Origin: Ensifer sp. PDNC004 | Lineage (GTDB): Bacteria; Pseudomonadota; Alphaproteobacteria; Rhizobiales; Rhizobiaceae | Assembly: GCF_016919405.1 (NCBI RefSeq) | Contig: NZ_CP070354.1 | Coordinates: 248,001-312,000, forward strand | Direction of reading: 5' to 3' | DNA: 64,000 nucleotides | Program-made: the position numbers and the translations under genes | In this document: in pieces, positions 51,245-60,149 of the stretch | Position numbering within the stretch: position 1 is the stretch's first letter | Layout: every line of letters starts with the position of its first letter | Notes under the pieces: generated by a model | Told to the model about the DNA's origin: nothing | The model's input: only the letters and a program-made list of their open reading frames with translations | Databases searched by the model: none

Positions 51245-52279
51245 TCAGTTGGCGATCGATAGCGACTGACGCGGCGTTTCCATCGGCGAGAAGCCGAAGC
51301 GCTTCTTGTAGCAGGTGGCAAAATACTGGCTCGATGAAAAGCCGCAATCAAAGGCGATATTGGTGACCGAATGCGCGCCGCTTTCGAGAAGCTGCCGTGC
51401 GGCGTTGAGCCGGAGCGCCTGGAGGTAGCGGACCGGCGTCATGTTGGTCAGCGCCTGGCAATGCTGCGAAAATTGCGTGCGGGAAAGATTACACTCTGCC
51501 GCCATGTTCTCGAGCGTCCACTCCTCGTCGAGCGCGTGACGCAGCCGTTTCAAAAAGATCTCGACCGTGCGTTTCGAGCTTGCGAGAGCAAGATCCAGCA
51601 CCGGTGCCTGGCTTTCCAGCATCTGGCGGAATTGCAGTAGCATCATCGAAATCAAAAGGCGCAGATGTGCTTCGCCACCGTCGATATCGCCGCCTGCCAC
51701 CACCTCGTGGATATCGAGGAAGGTGCGGGCGGCCTCGCGCGAGGCGTTGTAGGAAATCTGTTCGTTCTTCGACAGAAGTTCGCTCAGGCGCTTTCGGTCG
51801 CGCTCGGGCCAGCCGATCCAGTCGGGCCACAGCCAGGTTTCGTGCGGGCGGCGCACGCCCATATCCATGAGCACCCAGATGATGTGGCTGGCGCCGACAT
51901 TGGGATCGCCGAGCGCGTGCAACTGCCAGGGTCGCACGACGAACATCTGGCCTTCCTTGATCGTCGTCCTGCGGCCATCCATGGTGATCGTCAATGAGCC
52001 GCGCGCCAGATAGGCGATCTTGACCCCTTCGTTGCAATGTTCGCGCAGGCCCCAATCCTGCGGGGTCGTCGCATCCCAACCGCCGACGGAGCAGACCTGC
52101 GGCAGCGCCGCGCCGAGATCGATGCCGGGATAGCCGCGCCGCGTCCAGGCGTTGAGCGACACCTGGCCCGCAAGCGAGGCCTTCATCAGGTCCTGGCAGT
52201 TGCCGGCATAGAGCAGGGCGCCCGGCTCGCGGAAGACCGCAGGCCGATTGACGGCCCGTTCGTTGCTGCTCCTCGTCAT
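51245..52279 (-). CDS. AraC-family transcriptional regulator
   Basis: A 344-residue regulator. The N-terminal half has a cupin-like sensor (about residues 75-125, VKIAYLARGSLTITMDGR and GQMFVVRPWQLHALG). The C-terminal double helix-turn-helix (about 245-340) includes WTLENMAAECNLSRTQFSQHCQALTNMTPVRYLQALRLNAARQLLE and FDCGFSSSQYFATCYKKRFGFSP. It is divergent from the sugar-isomerase/ABC operon and presumably activates it in response to the sugar. Confidence 0.93.
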   Translation of the reverse strand: MTRSSNERAVNRPAVFREPGALLYAGNCQDLMKASLAGQVSLNAWTRRGYPGIDLGAALPQVCSVGGWDATTPQDWGLREHCNEGVKIAYLARGSLTITMDGRRTTIKEGQMFVVRPWQLHALGDPNVGASHIIWVLMDMGVRRPHETWLWPDWIGWPERDRKRLSELLSKNEQISYNASREAARTFLDIHEVVAGGDIDGGEAHLRLLISMMLLQFRQMLESQAPVLDLALASSKRTVEIFLKRLRHALDEEWTLENMAAECNLSRTQFSQHCQALTNMTPVRYLQALRLNAARQLLESGAHSVTNIAFDCGFSSSQYFATCYKKRFGFSPMETPRQSLSIAN

Positions 52280-52441
52280 GCTGCTCCCCCGCAGATGTAT
52301 AAAATTTACCAGTCGTCTATTTCGAACGCCGGCAGCGATTTATTGCGCAATGCTTGGGCATCATCAAGCGACATTTTGGAGGCGCTGGTGATTTGCCGTT
52401 GAAACTCAATGGCATGGAGGGGAATTTGGAGGATTTTGCCG
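52280..52441. promoter_or_regulatory. divergent promoter region, AraC gene / sugar operon
   Basis: 162 bp between the AraC gene and the isomerase operon. It contains the perfect 10-bp palindrome ATTGCGCAAT at 52342-52351 and an AT-rich TATAAAATT near 52298, a possible -10 for the AraC side. AraC-type sites are usually direct repeats; I see no obvious pair here. Confidence 0.45.
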
Positions 52442-53308
52442 GTGCGGATAGGCTTCCACACGGACGCGTTCAACTCGGCCTATTGGTCGTTTGAAAAATG
52501 CTTGCAATGGGCAAGCGACAACGATTTGCACTTCATCGAATGCGGCCTGATCGACGGCGTGAGCTGGATCCACGGACTGGGTTACCAACCGCATGTCGCG
52601 CTCTACGAGGATCCCGTCCTCTTGCGTCGCAAGATGGAGCGCTACGGCGTGTGCTTTTCGCAGGTCGATGCGGCCTATCCGCTGTCTGGCGAGGACGGGC
52701 CGCTTAGAGGTGTGCCCTATGTGCTGAAGTCGATTGCCTGGGCAGCGCAGGCCGGCAGCCCCTGTGTCGACACGACGGACGGGCTCCACATGCCGCCCGG
52801 ACTGACCGAAGAAGAGTCGATGGCGCTGATGAAGCGTAGCTACGAAAAGATCGTCGAAGTCGCCGAAGCACACGAGATCGTCGTCAACATCGAGCCCCAT
52901 GGTCATTTCACGACGCGTCCGGAATTCATGGAGCGCATGCTCGCCTTTGCAGACAGCAAGTGGCTGCGCATGAACATGGACACCGGCAACACGTTCATCG
53001 CCGGGCAGGAACCGCCGCAGTTTCTGTCGCGGTTCATCGACAGGGTGTCCCATGTCCATCTGAAGGACGTGTCGCCGTCGCTGGCAGCGGCCGCCCGCGG
53101 CGGACAAACCGGGATCGCGGTCAGCCATTGCGCGCTCGGCGATGGCGTCAATGCCGAGAACATCAAGGCTTGCCTCGCCACGCTTCGCGACCATGGCTAC
53201 GACGGTGTGCTCAGCCTCGAATGTGAAGGCGCCGCTGGCCCGATGATCGAAACGTCACTGGCCTGGATCCGCGCGACCTGTCGCGATCTCGGCATATCTT
53301 TGAATTGA
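52442..53308 (+). CDS. sugar phosphate isomerase/epimerase family TIM barrel (1)
   Basis: A 288-residue AP-endonuclease-2-type TIM barrel (xylose-isomerase-like). The GTG at 52442 follows GGAGG and gives the expected RIGFHTDAFNSAYWSFEKCLQWA opening; an upstream in-frame ATG at 52409 would put that site inside the gene. Metal-binding acids and histidines are suggested by HFIECGLIDG, VVNIEPHGHF, MNMDTGNTF, HVHLKDV and SLECEG. It probably isomerises or epimerises a sugar or cyclitol derivative delivered by the ABC importer downstream. Confidence 0.88.
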   Translation: MRIGFHTDAFNSAYWSFEKCLQWASDNDLHFIECGLIDGVSWIHGLGYQPHVALYEDPVLLRRKMERYGVCFSQVDAAYPLSGEDGPLRGVPYVLKSIAWAAQAGSPCVDTTDGLHMPPGLTEEESMALMKRSYEKIVEVAEAHEIVVNIEPHGHFTTRPEFMERMLAFADSKWLRMNMDTGNTFIAGQEPPQFLSRFIDRVSHVHLKDVSPSLAAAARGGQTGIAVSHCALGDGVNAENIKACLATLRDHGYDGVLSLECEGAAGPMIETSLAWIRATCRDLGISLN

Positions 53309-53315
53309 GCGCCCC

Positions 53316-54164
53316 ATGAAGCTTGGTATCAATCTCCTTTGCCTGACCGATTTCGTCGAGGAGAGGCATCTCGGCAACATCGGCCGGTTGCGCGATCTCG
53401 GTTATGACGGCGTCGAAGTGCCGGTTCTGTCGGGCAAGGTAAGTCATTACGAACGCCTGGGCCGCGAACTGGACGGGCTCGGCCTTGGTCGGTCCACCAC
53501 ATCGATCGTCCCGACGCCTGAGGCAAGCCCCGTCAGTTGCGATGCCGACGTGCGGGCGCGCGGGCGCGCCCATCTCGACTGGGCGCTTGACTGCGCCATC
53601 GCCCTTGGCGCCGAAAGCATGGGTGGGCCGTTTCACGCGCCGATCGGCTTCTTCACCGGCCGGGGCGCCAGCGAAGACGAGCTGAAACACGGGGCCGACG
53701 CGCATCATGCACTCGCGGAGCGGGCGGCGGCCAACGGCATGCATTTGAGCCTCGAGCCACTCAATCGTTTCGAGACCTATTTTCTCAACACGATGGAGCA
53801 GGCGCGTGCCTATGTGGATCGCGTGGCACATCCTGCCTTCAAGATCATGTACGACACCTTCCATGCCAATGTGGAGGAGCGGCGGCCGGAGGCGGCGATC
53901 CGGCTGATCGGCCAGGATATCGGTGTCTTCCATGTCTCCGAGAACGATCGCGGCATACCCGGGCGCGGGCATATCGACTTTGCCGCGATGTTCACGGTGT
54001 TGAAGGAGATCGGCTATGACGGTTGGCTGACGCTTGAGGCATTCGGCGCCGGGCTGCCGGCGATCGCGACGGCGACCCGCGTCTGGCGGCCGCTGTTTCC
54101 CGATTTCGATACGCTCTTTTCCGAGAGCGCGACATTCATCCGCAAGACATGGGCTGCAGCATGA
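53316..54164 (+). CDS. sugar phosphate isomerase/epimerase family TIM barrel (2)
   Basis: A 282-residue protein of the same superfamily as its upstream neighbour, 7 bp away, but clearly diverged. Metal-site motifs are visible as YDGVEVPVLSG, LSLEPLNRFETYF, KIMYDTFHANVEE, FHVSENDRGIPGRGHIDF and WLTLEAFGAG. It resembles D-tagatose/D-psicose 3-epimerase and IolI-like enzymes. Its stop overlaps the ATPase ATG. Confidence 0.9.
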   Translation: MKLGINLLCLTDFVEERHLGNIGRLRDLGYDGVEVPVLSGKVSHYERLGRELDGLGLGRSTTSIVPTPEASPVSCDADVRARGRAHLDWALDCAIALGAESMGGPFHAPIGFFTGRGASEDELKHGADAHHALAERAAANGMHLSLEPLNRFETYFLNTMEQARAYVDRVAHPAFKIMYDTFHANVEERRPEAAIRLIGQDIGVFHVSENDRGIPGRGHIDFAAMFTVLKEIGYDGWLTLEAFGAGLPAIATATRVWRPLFPDFDTLFSESATFIRKTWAAA

Positions 54165-55675
54165 ACACTCAACATCCCGCCATCGAGATGCGCGGTATCA
54201 CCAAGAGTTTCCCCGGCGTCAAGGCGTTGAAAAGCGTCAGCTTCTCCGCGCATTGTGGGGAGGTTCATGCGCTGGCGGGCGAGAACGGCGCCGGCAAGTC
54301 GACGCTGATGAAGATCCTCTCCGGCATCTATCGGCCGGACACAGGCGCGGTCGTCGTGAACGGCGAAGAACGGCATTTCACGCATCCGCTGGCGGCGATC
54401 CGGGCGGGCATTGCCGTCATTTATCAGGAATTCTCCCTGCTGCCCGAGCGAACCGTCGCACAGAACATCTTCCTTGGCCGCGAGCCGACGCGTCGCGGTC
54501 TGATCGACCACAGGGCGATGAACGACGAAGCGCGGCGCGTGCTTGCGCTGTTCGGCTCGGCGCACCGGATCGAGCCGAGCACTGTGGTCGCCGACCTCGA
54601 CGTCGCCAGCCAGCAACTGGTCGAGATCGCCAAGGCGGTGTCGCTCGAGGCAAAGGTGATCGTGATGGACGAGCCGACGGCAGCGCTGAACGAGGCCGAA
54701 TGCGAGGTGCTCTTCGGTCTCGTCGACACGTTGAAGGAGAGCGGTGTGGCGATCGTCTATATTACCCACCGCATGCCTGAAATCACGCGGTTGGCCAATC
54801 GTGTGACCGTTCTCAAGGATGGCGAGGTGGCGGTTTGCTTCGACCATGTACCTGAGCCGGAGGCGATCGTGCGGGCGATGGTCGGCCGCGACCTTGGCGA
54901 TTTCTATGCGGAGCCGGCCGCACCGCAGGAGATCGGCGACGTCGTGCTCTGCGTCAGCAATGCCGGAAACGACCGGCTGAAAAACGTGTCCTTCGAGCTG
55001 CGCGCCGGTGAGATCGTCGGCTTTTCCGGCTTGCAAGGGGCAGGGCGCGTTGCGCTCGCGCAGGCGATATTCGGCCTTTCTCCCTTCACCGAGGGCGAGA
55101 TCACCCTTGCCGGTAAGCCGGCGCGGTTTGCCAGTCCGCGCGAGGCGATCCACGCCGGGGTCGGGCTGCTACCGGGCGATCGCAAGGCCGAAGCGCTGGT
55201 GTTGATGCAATCGGTCGTCGACAACGGGATGCTGACGTCCCGCGCGCTCTCCTCCCTTTCCGGCAATGCCAATGCGACGTCATTCGCCTCGACGGAAGCG
55301 ATGGAAAAGCTGCTGCGTGAACTCGACGTGCGTGCCGGCAGCTTTGCCCAGGACATCAAGGCGCTGTCGGGGGGCAACCAGCAGAAAGCCATCGTCGCGC
55401 GCTGGCTGGCGCTGGCGCCCCGGCTGTTGATCTTCATCGAGCCGACACGCGGGATCGACGTCAATGCCAAGGCCGGGATCTACCACCTGATGCGCGATCT
55501 CGCGCGCAAGGGCACGGCCATCATGATGGTCTCGTCCGATCTTCCGGAGGTTCTCGGCGTATCCGACCGCGTCCTTGTGATGCGGAATGGCGAACTCGTC
55601 GCGGCGTTTTCGCGTGGGGTCAGTGAGGCCGACGTGATGTTGGCGGCAACTGGCGAGGAGGCGGTGGCAGCATGA
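54161..55675 (+). CDS. sugar ABC transporter ATPase, RbsA type
   Basis: A 504-residue double ATPase. NBD1: GENGAGKST, Q-loop IYQEFSLLPE, DVASQQLVEIAKAVSLE, VMDEPTAALNE. NBD2: GLQGAGRVA as a degenerate Walker A, LSGGNQQKAIVARWLALAPRLLIFIEPTRGIDV. This is the CUT2 (ribose/xylose/galactose) subfamily. Start is the ATG overlapping the isomerase stop. It ends with a 4-base overlap into the permease gene. Confidence 0.95.
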   Translation: MNTQHPAIEMRGITKSFPGVKALKSVSFSAHCGEVHALAGENGAGKSTLMKILSGIYRPDTGAVVVNGEERHFTHPLAAIRAGIAVIYQEFSLLPERTVAQNIFLGREPTRRGLIDHRAMNDEARRVLALFGSAHRIEPSTVVADLDVASQQLVEIAKAVSLEAKVIVMDEPTAALNEAECEVLFGLVDTLKESGVAIVYITHRMPEITRLANRVTVLKDGEVAVCFDHVPEPEAIVRAMVGRDLGDFYAEPAAPQEIGDVVLCVSNAGNDRLKNVSFELRAGEIVGFSGLQGAGRVALAQAIFGLSPFTEGEITLAGKPARFASPREAIHAGVGLLPGDRKAEALVLMQSVVDNGMLTSRALSSLSGNANATSFASTEAMEKLLRELDVRAGSFAQDIKALSGGNQQKAIVARWLALAPRLLIFIEPTRGIDVNAKAGIYHLMRDLARKGTAIMMVSSDLPEVLGVSDRVLVMRNGELVAAFSRGVSEADVMLAATGEEAVAA

Positions 55676-56652
55676 ACAAGGCAAGTCTCATCCGACGTCC
55701 GGCCTGGCGCATGGAACACTACGCGCCGGCGCTGCTGCTCGGGCTGGCCGTCCTCATCTATGTCGCGATTGCGCTCAGCCTAGGCCTTACACGCTTCCTG
55801 ACGCCGGAGGCGACCGTCTCCATCCTCAACCGGTCCATCGCGCTCGGCATCACCGCCGTCGGGCAGACCTTCACCATCCTGGTCGGTTCGATCGACCTGT
55901 CGGTGGCCCATCTCATCTCGGCCTCGGCCGTGGTGTCCTCAGCGATCATGAACGGCGATCCGGCGATGATGGTGCCGGCGGTTGTTGCGGTGCTCGTCAT
56001 GGGGGCGGTGGTCGGCACGCTCAACGGGCTCCTGATCACCCGCCTCGACGTCAACCCGCTGATCGCGACGCTCGGCATGGCACTGATCATTCAGGGCTGT
56101 CTTGCCTCCTTTCATGGCCGGTTCGGCGGTTCGGTGCCGGATGCGTTCCAGTATTTTGCCTATGGCGAGGTGCTCGGGCTACCGGTCAGCCTGATCGTCC
56201 TGGCGCTGCTCGTCCTTGGCGCATGGATCGTGCTGCGCTTCACGCGCTTCGGCTCCAACATCTATTCGGTTGGGGGCAACCGCGACACGGCGCGCGCCGC
56301 TGGCATCAATACGACGCGGGTCGTGATGGCGAGCCACATCATCTGCAGCCTTTGCGCAGCGCTCGCCGGCCTCTACCTGGCCAGCCGCCTCAAATCCGGC
56401 TCGCCCTGGATCGGCACGGAGGGCGCTTACGATCTGGAATCGATCGCCGTCGTCGTCATCGGCGGCACGATCCTTGCCGGCGGCAAAGGTGGGATCTGGG
56501 GCACGGTCGCCGGCGTGATCATCTTCTCGCTGATCGATTCCATCTTCAATCTCGCCGGCATCGACGCCTTCGCCAAGCAGGTGATGCGCGGCATCATCAT
56601 CGTCGCCGCCGTCGCCTTCTACGCAGTCCGTTCAAAGAGGATAGTGGCATGA
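55672..56652 (+). CDS. sugar ABC transporter permease, RbsC type (1)
   Basis: A 326-residue inner-membrane permease with about eight to ten hydrophobic segments. QTFTILVGSIDLSVAHLISASAV and the later FGSNIYSVGGNRDTARAAGINT and VVIGGTILAGGKGGIWGTVAGV are diagnostic of CUT2 permeases. It overlaps both neighbours by ATGA. Two distinct permeases in one operon suggest a heterodimeric channel. Confidence 0.94.
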   Translation: MNKASLIRRPAWRMEHYAPALLLGLAVLIYVAIALSLGLTRFLTPEATVSILNRSIALGITAVGQTFTILVGSIDLSVAHLISASAVVSSAIMNGDPAMMVPAVVAVLVMGAVVGTLNGLLITRLDVNPLIATLGMALIIQGCLASFHGRFGGSVPDAFQYFAYGEVLGLPVSLIVLALLVLGAWIVLRFTRFGSNIYSVGGNRDTARAAGINTTRVVMASHIICSLCAALAGLYLASRLKSGSPWIGTEGAYDLESIAVVVIGGTILAGGKGGIWGTVAGVIIFSLIDSIFNLAGIDAFAKQVMRGIIIVAAVAFYAVRSKRIVA

Positions 56653-57650
56653 TCCAGGAAACCGTCGGCTCCGCAAAGACGCGCGGCGTGGCAAGCGTTG
56701 GGCGGCTGCCGAAGATCAATCCCGTCTTCTTCGTGCTGGCAGCCCTTCTCGTTGCCATCACGTTTTCGAACCCGAACTTCATCGAGCCCACCGGCTACAT
56801 GAATTTCCTGAAGCGTGCCGCTCCTCTCGCCATCCTCGCGGCCGGCCAGATCTACGTCATCGTGTCCGGCGGCTTTGACTTATCCGCAGGCTCGCTCATC
56901 ACGCTGACGGTTGTCGGCTCGTCGATGCTGCTCGACAACAGCGCCGATGCGACCTGGTGGGTGATTGCGGTCATGTATGCGGTGGGGCTTGCCGTCGGCG
57001 TGGTCAACGGCATGGTCGTTTCCTACCTCCGGGTGCCGTCATTGATCGCGACGCTCGGCATGATGATCACGCTCAACGGTGCTGCCTTCATGTGGTCGAG
57101 CGGTTCGCCGCGCGGCTATCTGCCGGAGACGTTCCGCTTCTTCGGGCGCGCCAGCCTTCAGGGCATTCCGCTCATCCAGTTCGTGCCGGTCGCATTGCTG
57201 GTGCTATTGGTCGTCGGCTCCGTTCTGTTCTGGCTGATGCATCGCACCAATCTCGGGCGCATGCTGCACGCGCTCGGCGACAATCCGCGGGCGGCGCAGA
57301 TGTCGGGTGTGCCGATCGTGAGGGTGCGCATCATCGCTTTTGTCGCCTCGTCGCTGAGCGCGGTGACGGCCGGCATCCTGCTCGGTGGATTTGCAGGCGT
57401 ATCGACCGATGTCGGTGTCGGCTACGAGCTTCAGGCGATCACCGCCTGCGTCATCGGCGGCGCGCAGCTTCTCGGCGGCCGCGGCTCCGTTTCGGCCTCG
57501 ATTGCAGGCGCGCTGACGCTGACCGCCATCTTCACGCTGCTCAATTTCATCGGACTGCCGAAGCCGACGCGCGATGTCGTCCAGGGCCTGATCCTGATCG
57601 CCGCAGTCGTGCTTGCCACCTACCGGCGCAACCGCGTCGCCGGGACCTGA
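56649..57650 (+). CDS. sugar ABC transporter permease, RbsC type (2)
   Basis: A 333-residue CUT2 permease. GQIYVIVSGGFDLSAGSLITLTVVGSS, TNLGRMLHALGDNPRAAQMSGVPI and CVIGGAQLLGGRGSVSASIAGA mark the family. The start is the ATG overlapping the upstream stop. It differs widely from the first permease. A 59-bp gap separates it from the receptor gene. Confidence 0.93.
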   Translation: MIQETVGSAKTRGVASVGRLPKINPVFFVLAALLVAITFSNPNFIEPTGYMNFLKRAAPLAILAAGQIYVIVSGGFDLSAGSLITLTVVGSSMLLDNSADATWWVIAVMYAVGLAVGVVNGMVVSYLRVPSLIATLGMMITLNGAAFMWSSGSPRGYLPETFRFFGRASLQGIPLIQFVPVALLVLLVVGSVLFWLMHRTNLGRMLHALGDNPRAAQMSGVPIVRVRIIAFVASSLSAVTAGILLGGFAGVSTDVGVGYELQAITACVIGGAQLLGGRGSVSASIAGALTLTAIFTLLNFIGLPKPTRDVVQGLILIAAVVLATYRRNRVAGT

Positions 57651-57709
57651 TTTCGCCGGCCTCAAGCCGTCGGGAGGAACTGAAAAATCATGATCAATGG
57701 GAGTGAGAC

Positions 57710-58834
57710 ATGAAAAGATTGCTGACCGCCGCCCTTTCGGCGGCACTCGTCGCCGGCACGGCGCATAGCCAACAACTGAACTTCGACGATACCGCCGAGT
57801 TCGACAGGCAACGGACGCTGCTGACGGCCAAGGCCAATGGCCCGGAAGGGGAGCCCTGGGAGCAGTACTACGGCGACCAGATGGCCGACACCGCAAAATA
57901 CAAGAAGCCAGGTCCCTACACGATCTGCTTCTCGAACGCCGGCGTGAACAATGCCTGGCGGGTAACCGGCTGGACGAACATGCAGGCCGAAGTGAAGCTC
58001 CATCCGGAGATCAAGGAGCTTATTCACGTCGATGCCGAAGGGTCCGACGACAAGCAGATCGCCGACATCGACGACCTCATCAATGGCGGCAAGTGCTCGG
58101 CCCTGATCGTCTCGCCGAATACGACCGCAGCCCTGACGCCGGCGGTCGAAAAAGCCTGTGCCAAGTTGCCGGTGATCGTCTTTGACCGCGGCGTCAACAC
58201 CAAGTGCCCGGTCACCTTCATCCATCCGGTCGGCGGTTACGGCTTCGGTATCCAGGCAGGCGAGTTCGTGGCGGCCACGGCACCGGCGGGGGCCGACGTC
58301 CTGATGCTCCGGATCGTACCGGGTGTCGATGTGCTCGAGACCCGCGCGTCCGCGGCCAAGCGCATTTTCAAGGAGACTGGCCTGAACGTCATCGGCGAGG
58401 AATTCACCGAGGGCGACAATGCCAAGACCAAGTCGATCGTCGAAGACTACCTGCAACGCGGCAAGATCGATGCGATCTGGATGGATGCGGGGGCGACGGC
58501 GGTTGCAGCCCTCGAAGCCTTCGAGGATGCCGGCCTGCCGCCTCCGATCATTACCGGCGAGGACCAGCAGGACTTCCTGGTCAAGTGGAAGTCGGAAGGC
58601 TTCAAGGCGATAGCGCCGACCTATCCGACCTACCAATGGCGCACGCCGATCATCGCGGCAGTGAAGGTGCTGCAGGGAGAGGCCGTGCCCGGCCCGGAAT
58701 GGGTCATGCCGCAGCCGGCGATCACAGCAGAAACGCTCGACCAGTATGTCGATGCCAAGATGCCGCCGCTGCATCACGCCATGTGCGGCTGCGAGAAGCT
58801 GCCGGATTATCCCGCCGCCTGGGGTGGAAAGTAG
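57710..58834 (+). CDS. sugar ABC transporter substrate-binding protein
   Basis: A 374-residue periplasmic receptor. Sec signal MKRLLTAALSAALVAGTAHS, cut near residue 20. It has a long charged N-terminal insert (about 25-65) before the Peripla_BP_4 fold begins with YTICFSNAGVNNAWRVTGWTNM; IADIDDLINGGKCSALIVSPNTTAALTPAVEKA is the hinge-region signature. A late CGCEKLP suggests a C-terminal disulfide. The receptor is last in the operon, the reverse of the usual rhizobial order. Confidence 0.92.
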   Translation: MKRLLTAALSAALVAGTAHSQQLNFDDTAEFDRQRTLLTAKANGPEGEPWEQYYGDQMADTAKYKKPGPYTICFSNAGVNNAWRVTGWTNMQAEVKLHPEIKELIHVDAEGSDDKQIADIDDLINGGKCSALIVSPNTTAALTPAVEKACAKLPVIVFDRGVNTKCPVTFIHPVGGYGFGIQAGEFVAATAPAGADVLMLRIVPGVDVLETRASAAKRIFKETGLNVIGEEFTEGDNAKTKSIVEDYLQRGKIDAIWMDAGATAVAALEAFEDAGLPPPIITGEDQQDFLVKWKSEGFKAIAPTYPTYQWRTPIIAAVKVLQGEAVPGPEWVMPQPAITAETLDQYVDAKMPPLHHAMCGCEKLPDYPAAWGGK

Positions 58835-58840
58835 GCTTGG

Positions 58841-58866
58841 AGACCGAGCCGCTTGCGGCTCGGTCT
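58841..58866 (+). terminator. hairpin after the sugar receptor gene
   Basis: A perfect 11-bp stem AGACCGAGCCG/CGGCTCGGTCT closed by CTTG, 6 bp after the receptor stop, followed by TAACTCCTC rather than a T-tract. It lies between convergent operons and is very likely the operon terminator. Confidence 0.78.
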
Positions 58867-58941
58867 TAACTCCTCAGCTGAGTAGCCCGGCTTTCTCATC
58901 GTTTTGGGCGGCCTTCGGCTGACGACCGAAACGTCCAATCG

Positions 58942-60144
58942 CTACGGCCGTGACAACAGCATCGAAATGCCCTGTCCGACGCCGATGCACATGGTGGCAA
59001 TCGCACGCTTCGAACCCTGCGCCTCAAGCTCCAGGGCCGCGGTGAGGGCCAGACGCGCGCCGGACATGCCGAGCGGATGGCCGAGCGCGATGGCGCCGCC
59101 GTTCGGATTGACGTGGGGCGCATCGTCGGCCAGTCCAAGCTGCCGCATGCAGGCGAGCGCCTGTGCGGCAAAGGCTTCGTTCAACTCGACGATATCGATG
59201 TCGCCGATGCCGAGACCAAAACGCTCCAGCAGCTTTCGCGTCGAAAAGACCGGGCCGATGCCCATGATGCGCGGCGCGACACCGGCCGTTGCCATGCCGT
59301 CGACGCGGGCCAACGGCTGAAGTCCGTAACGCTCGACTGCGCCGGCCGAGGTGAGAATGAGCGCGGCAGCACCGTCGTTGACGCCGGAAGCATTGCCGGC
59401 GGTCACCGTGCCATTGGTGCGGAAGGGCGTCTGCAGGCTGCCGAGCTTTTCGATCGTCGTCTCGCGGGGATGCTCGTCCTGTTCGACCCATGTCGTCTCG
59501 CCCTTGCGTCCTTTGATCGCATAAGGAGCGATCTCGCCGGCAAGACGTCCACTCTTTTGCGCAGCCGCCGCGCGCGCCTGGCTGCGCAGCGCAAAGACGT
59601 CCTGGTCTTCGCGCGAAATGGAAAACTCGGCGGCGACGTTTTCGGCGGTCTCCGGCATCGAGTCGATGCCGTATTGGTTCTTCATTCCCGGATTGACGAA
59701 GCGCCAGCCGATGGTGGTGTCGTGGATCTCGGTGTTGCGCTGGAACGGACTTTCCGCCTTCGGCATGACGAAGGGCGCACGCGACATGCTTTCGACGCCG
59801 CCGGCGACCATGATCTCGGCTTCGCCCAGCCTGATCGCGCGGGCAGCGTAACCGACAGCGTCCAGACCAGAACCACAGAGCCGGTTGATCGTCGTTCCGG
59901 CAACCGTCTGCGGTAGCCCGGCGAGCAAGGCGGCCATGCGGGCGACGTTGCGATTGTCCTCGCCGGCCTGGTTGGCACAGCCAAGCACGACTTCGTCGAT
60001 CGCTTCGGCCGGAACGGATGAAACGCGCGCCAACGCCTCGCGGATAACATGCGCTGCCAGATCGTCCGGGCGGGCGCTCGACAGCGCACCGCCGTAGCGG
60101 CCGATCGGCGTGCGGACGCCGCCGACGATATAGGCTTCAGCCAT
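58942..60144 (-). CDS. 3-oxoadipyl-CoA/acetyl-CoA thiolase family
   Basis: A 400-residue thiolase that cleaves a 3-oxoacyl-CoA. The nucleophilic cysteine is C90 in NRLCGSGLDAV, and the second pair lies in NPNGGAIALGHPLGMSGAR (His) and TMCIGVGQGIS (Cys). The sequence resembles PcaF-type 3-oxoadipyl-CoA thiolases, but with a hydratase/dehydrogenase and glutaryl-CoA dehydrogenase upstream it could act on acetoacetyl-CoA or a related intermediate. It is the last gene of the minus-strand operon, 5 bp after the fusion enzyme. Confidence 0.93.
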   Translation of the reverse strand: MAEAYIVGGVRTPIGRYGGALSSARPDDLAAHVIREALARVSSVPAEAIDEVVLGCANQAGEDNRNVARMAALLAGLPQTVAGTTINRLCGSGLDAVGYAARAIRLGEAEIMVAGGVESMSRAPFVMPKAESPFQRNTEIHDTTIGWRFVNPGMKNQYGIDSMPETAENVAAEFSISREDQDVFALRSQARAAAAQKSGRLAGEIAPYAIKGRKGETTWVEQDEHPRETTIEKLGSLQTPFRTNGTVTAGNASGVNDGAAALILTSAGAVERYGLQPLARVDGMATAGVAPRIMGIGPVFSTRKLLERFGLGIGDIDIVELNEAFAAQALACMRQLGLADDAPHVNPNGGAIALGHPLGMSGARLALTAALELEAQGSKRAIATMCIGVGQGISMLLSRP

Positions 60145-60149
60145 GAGAT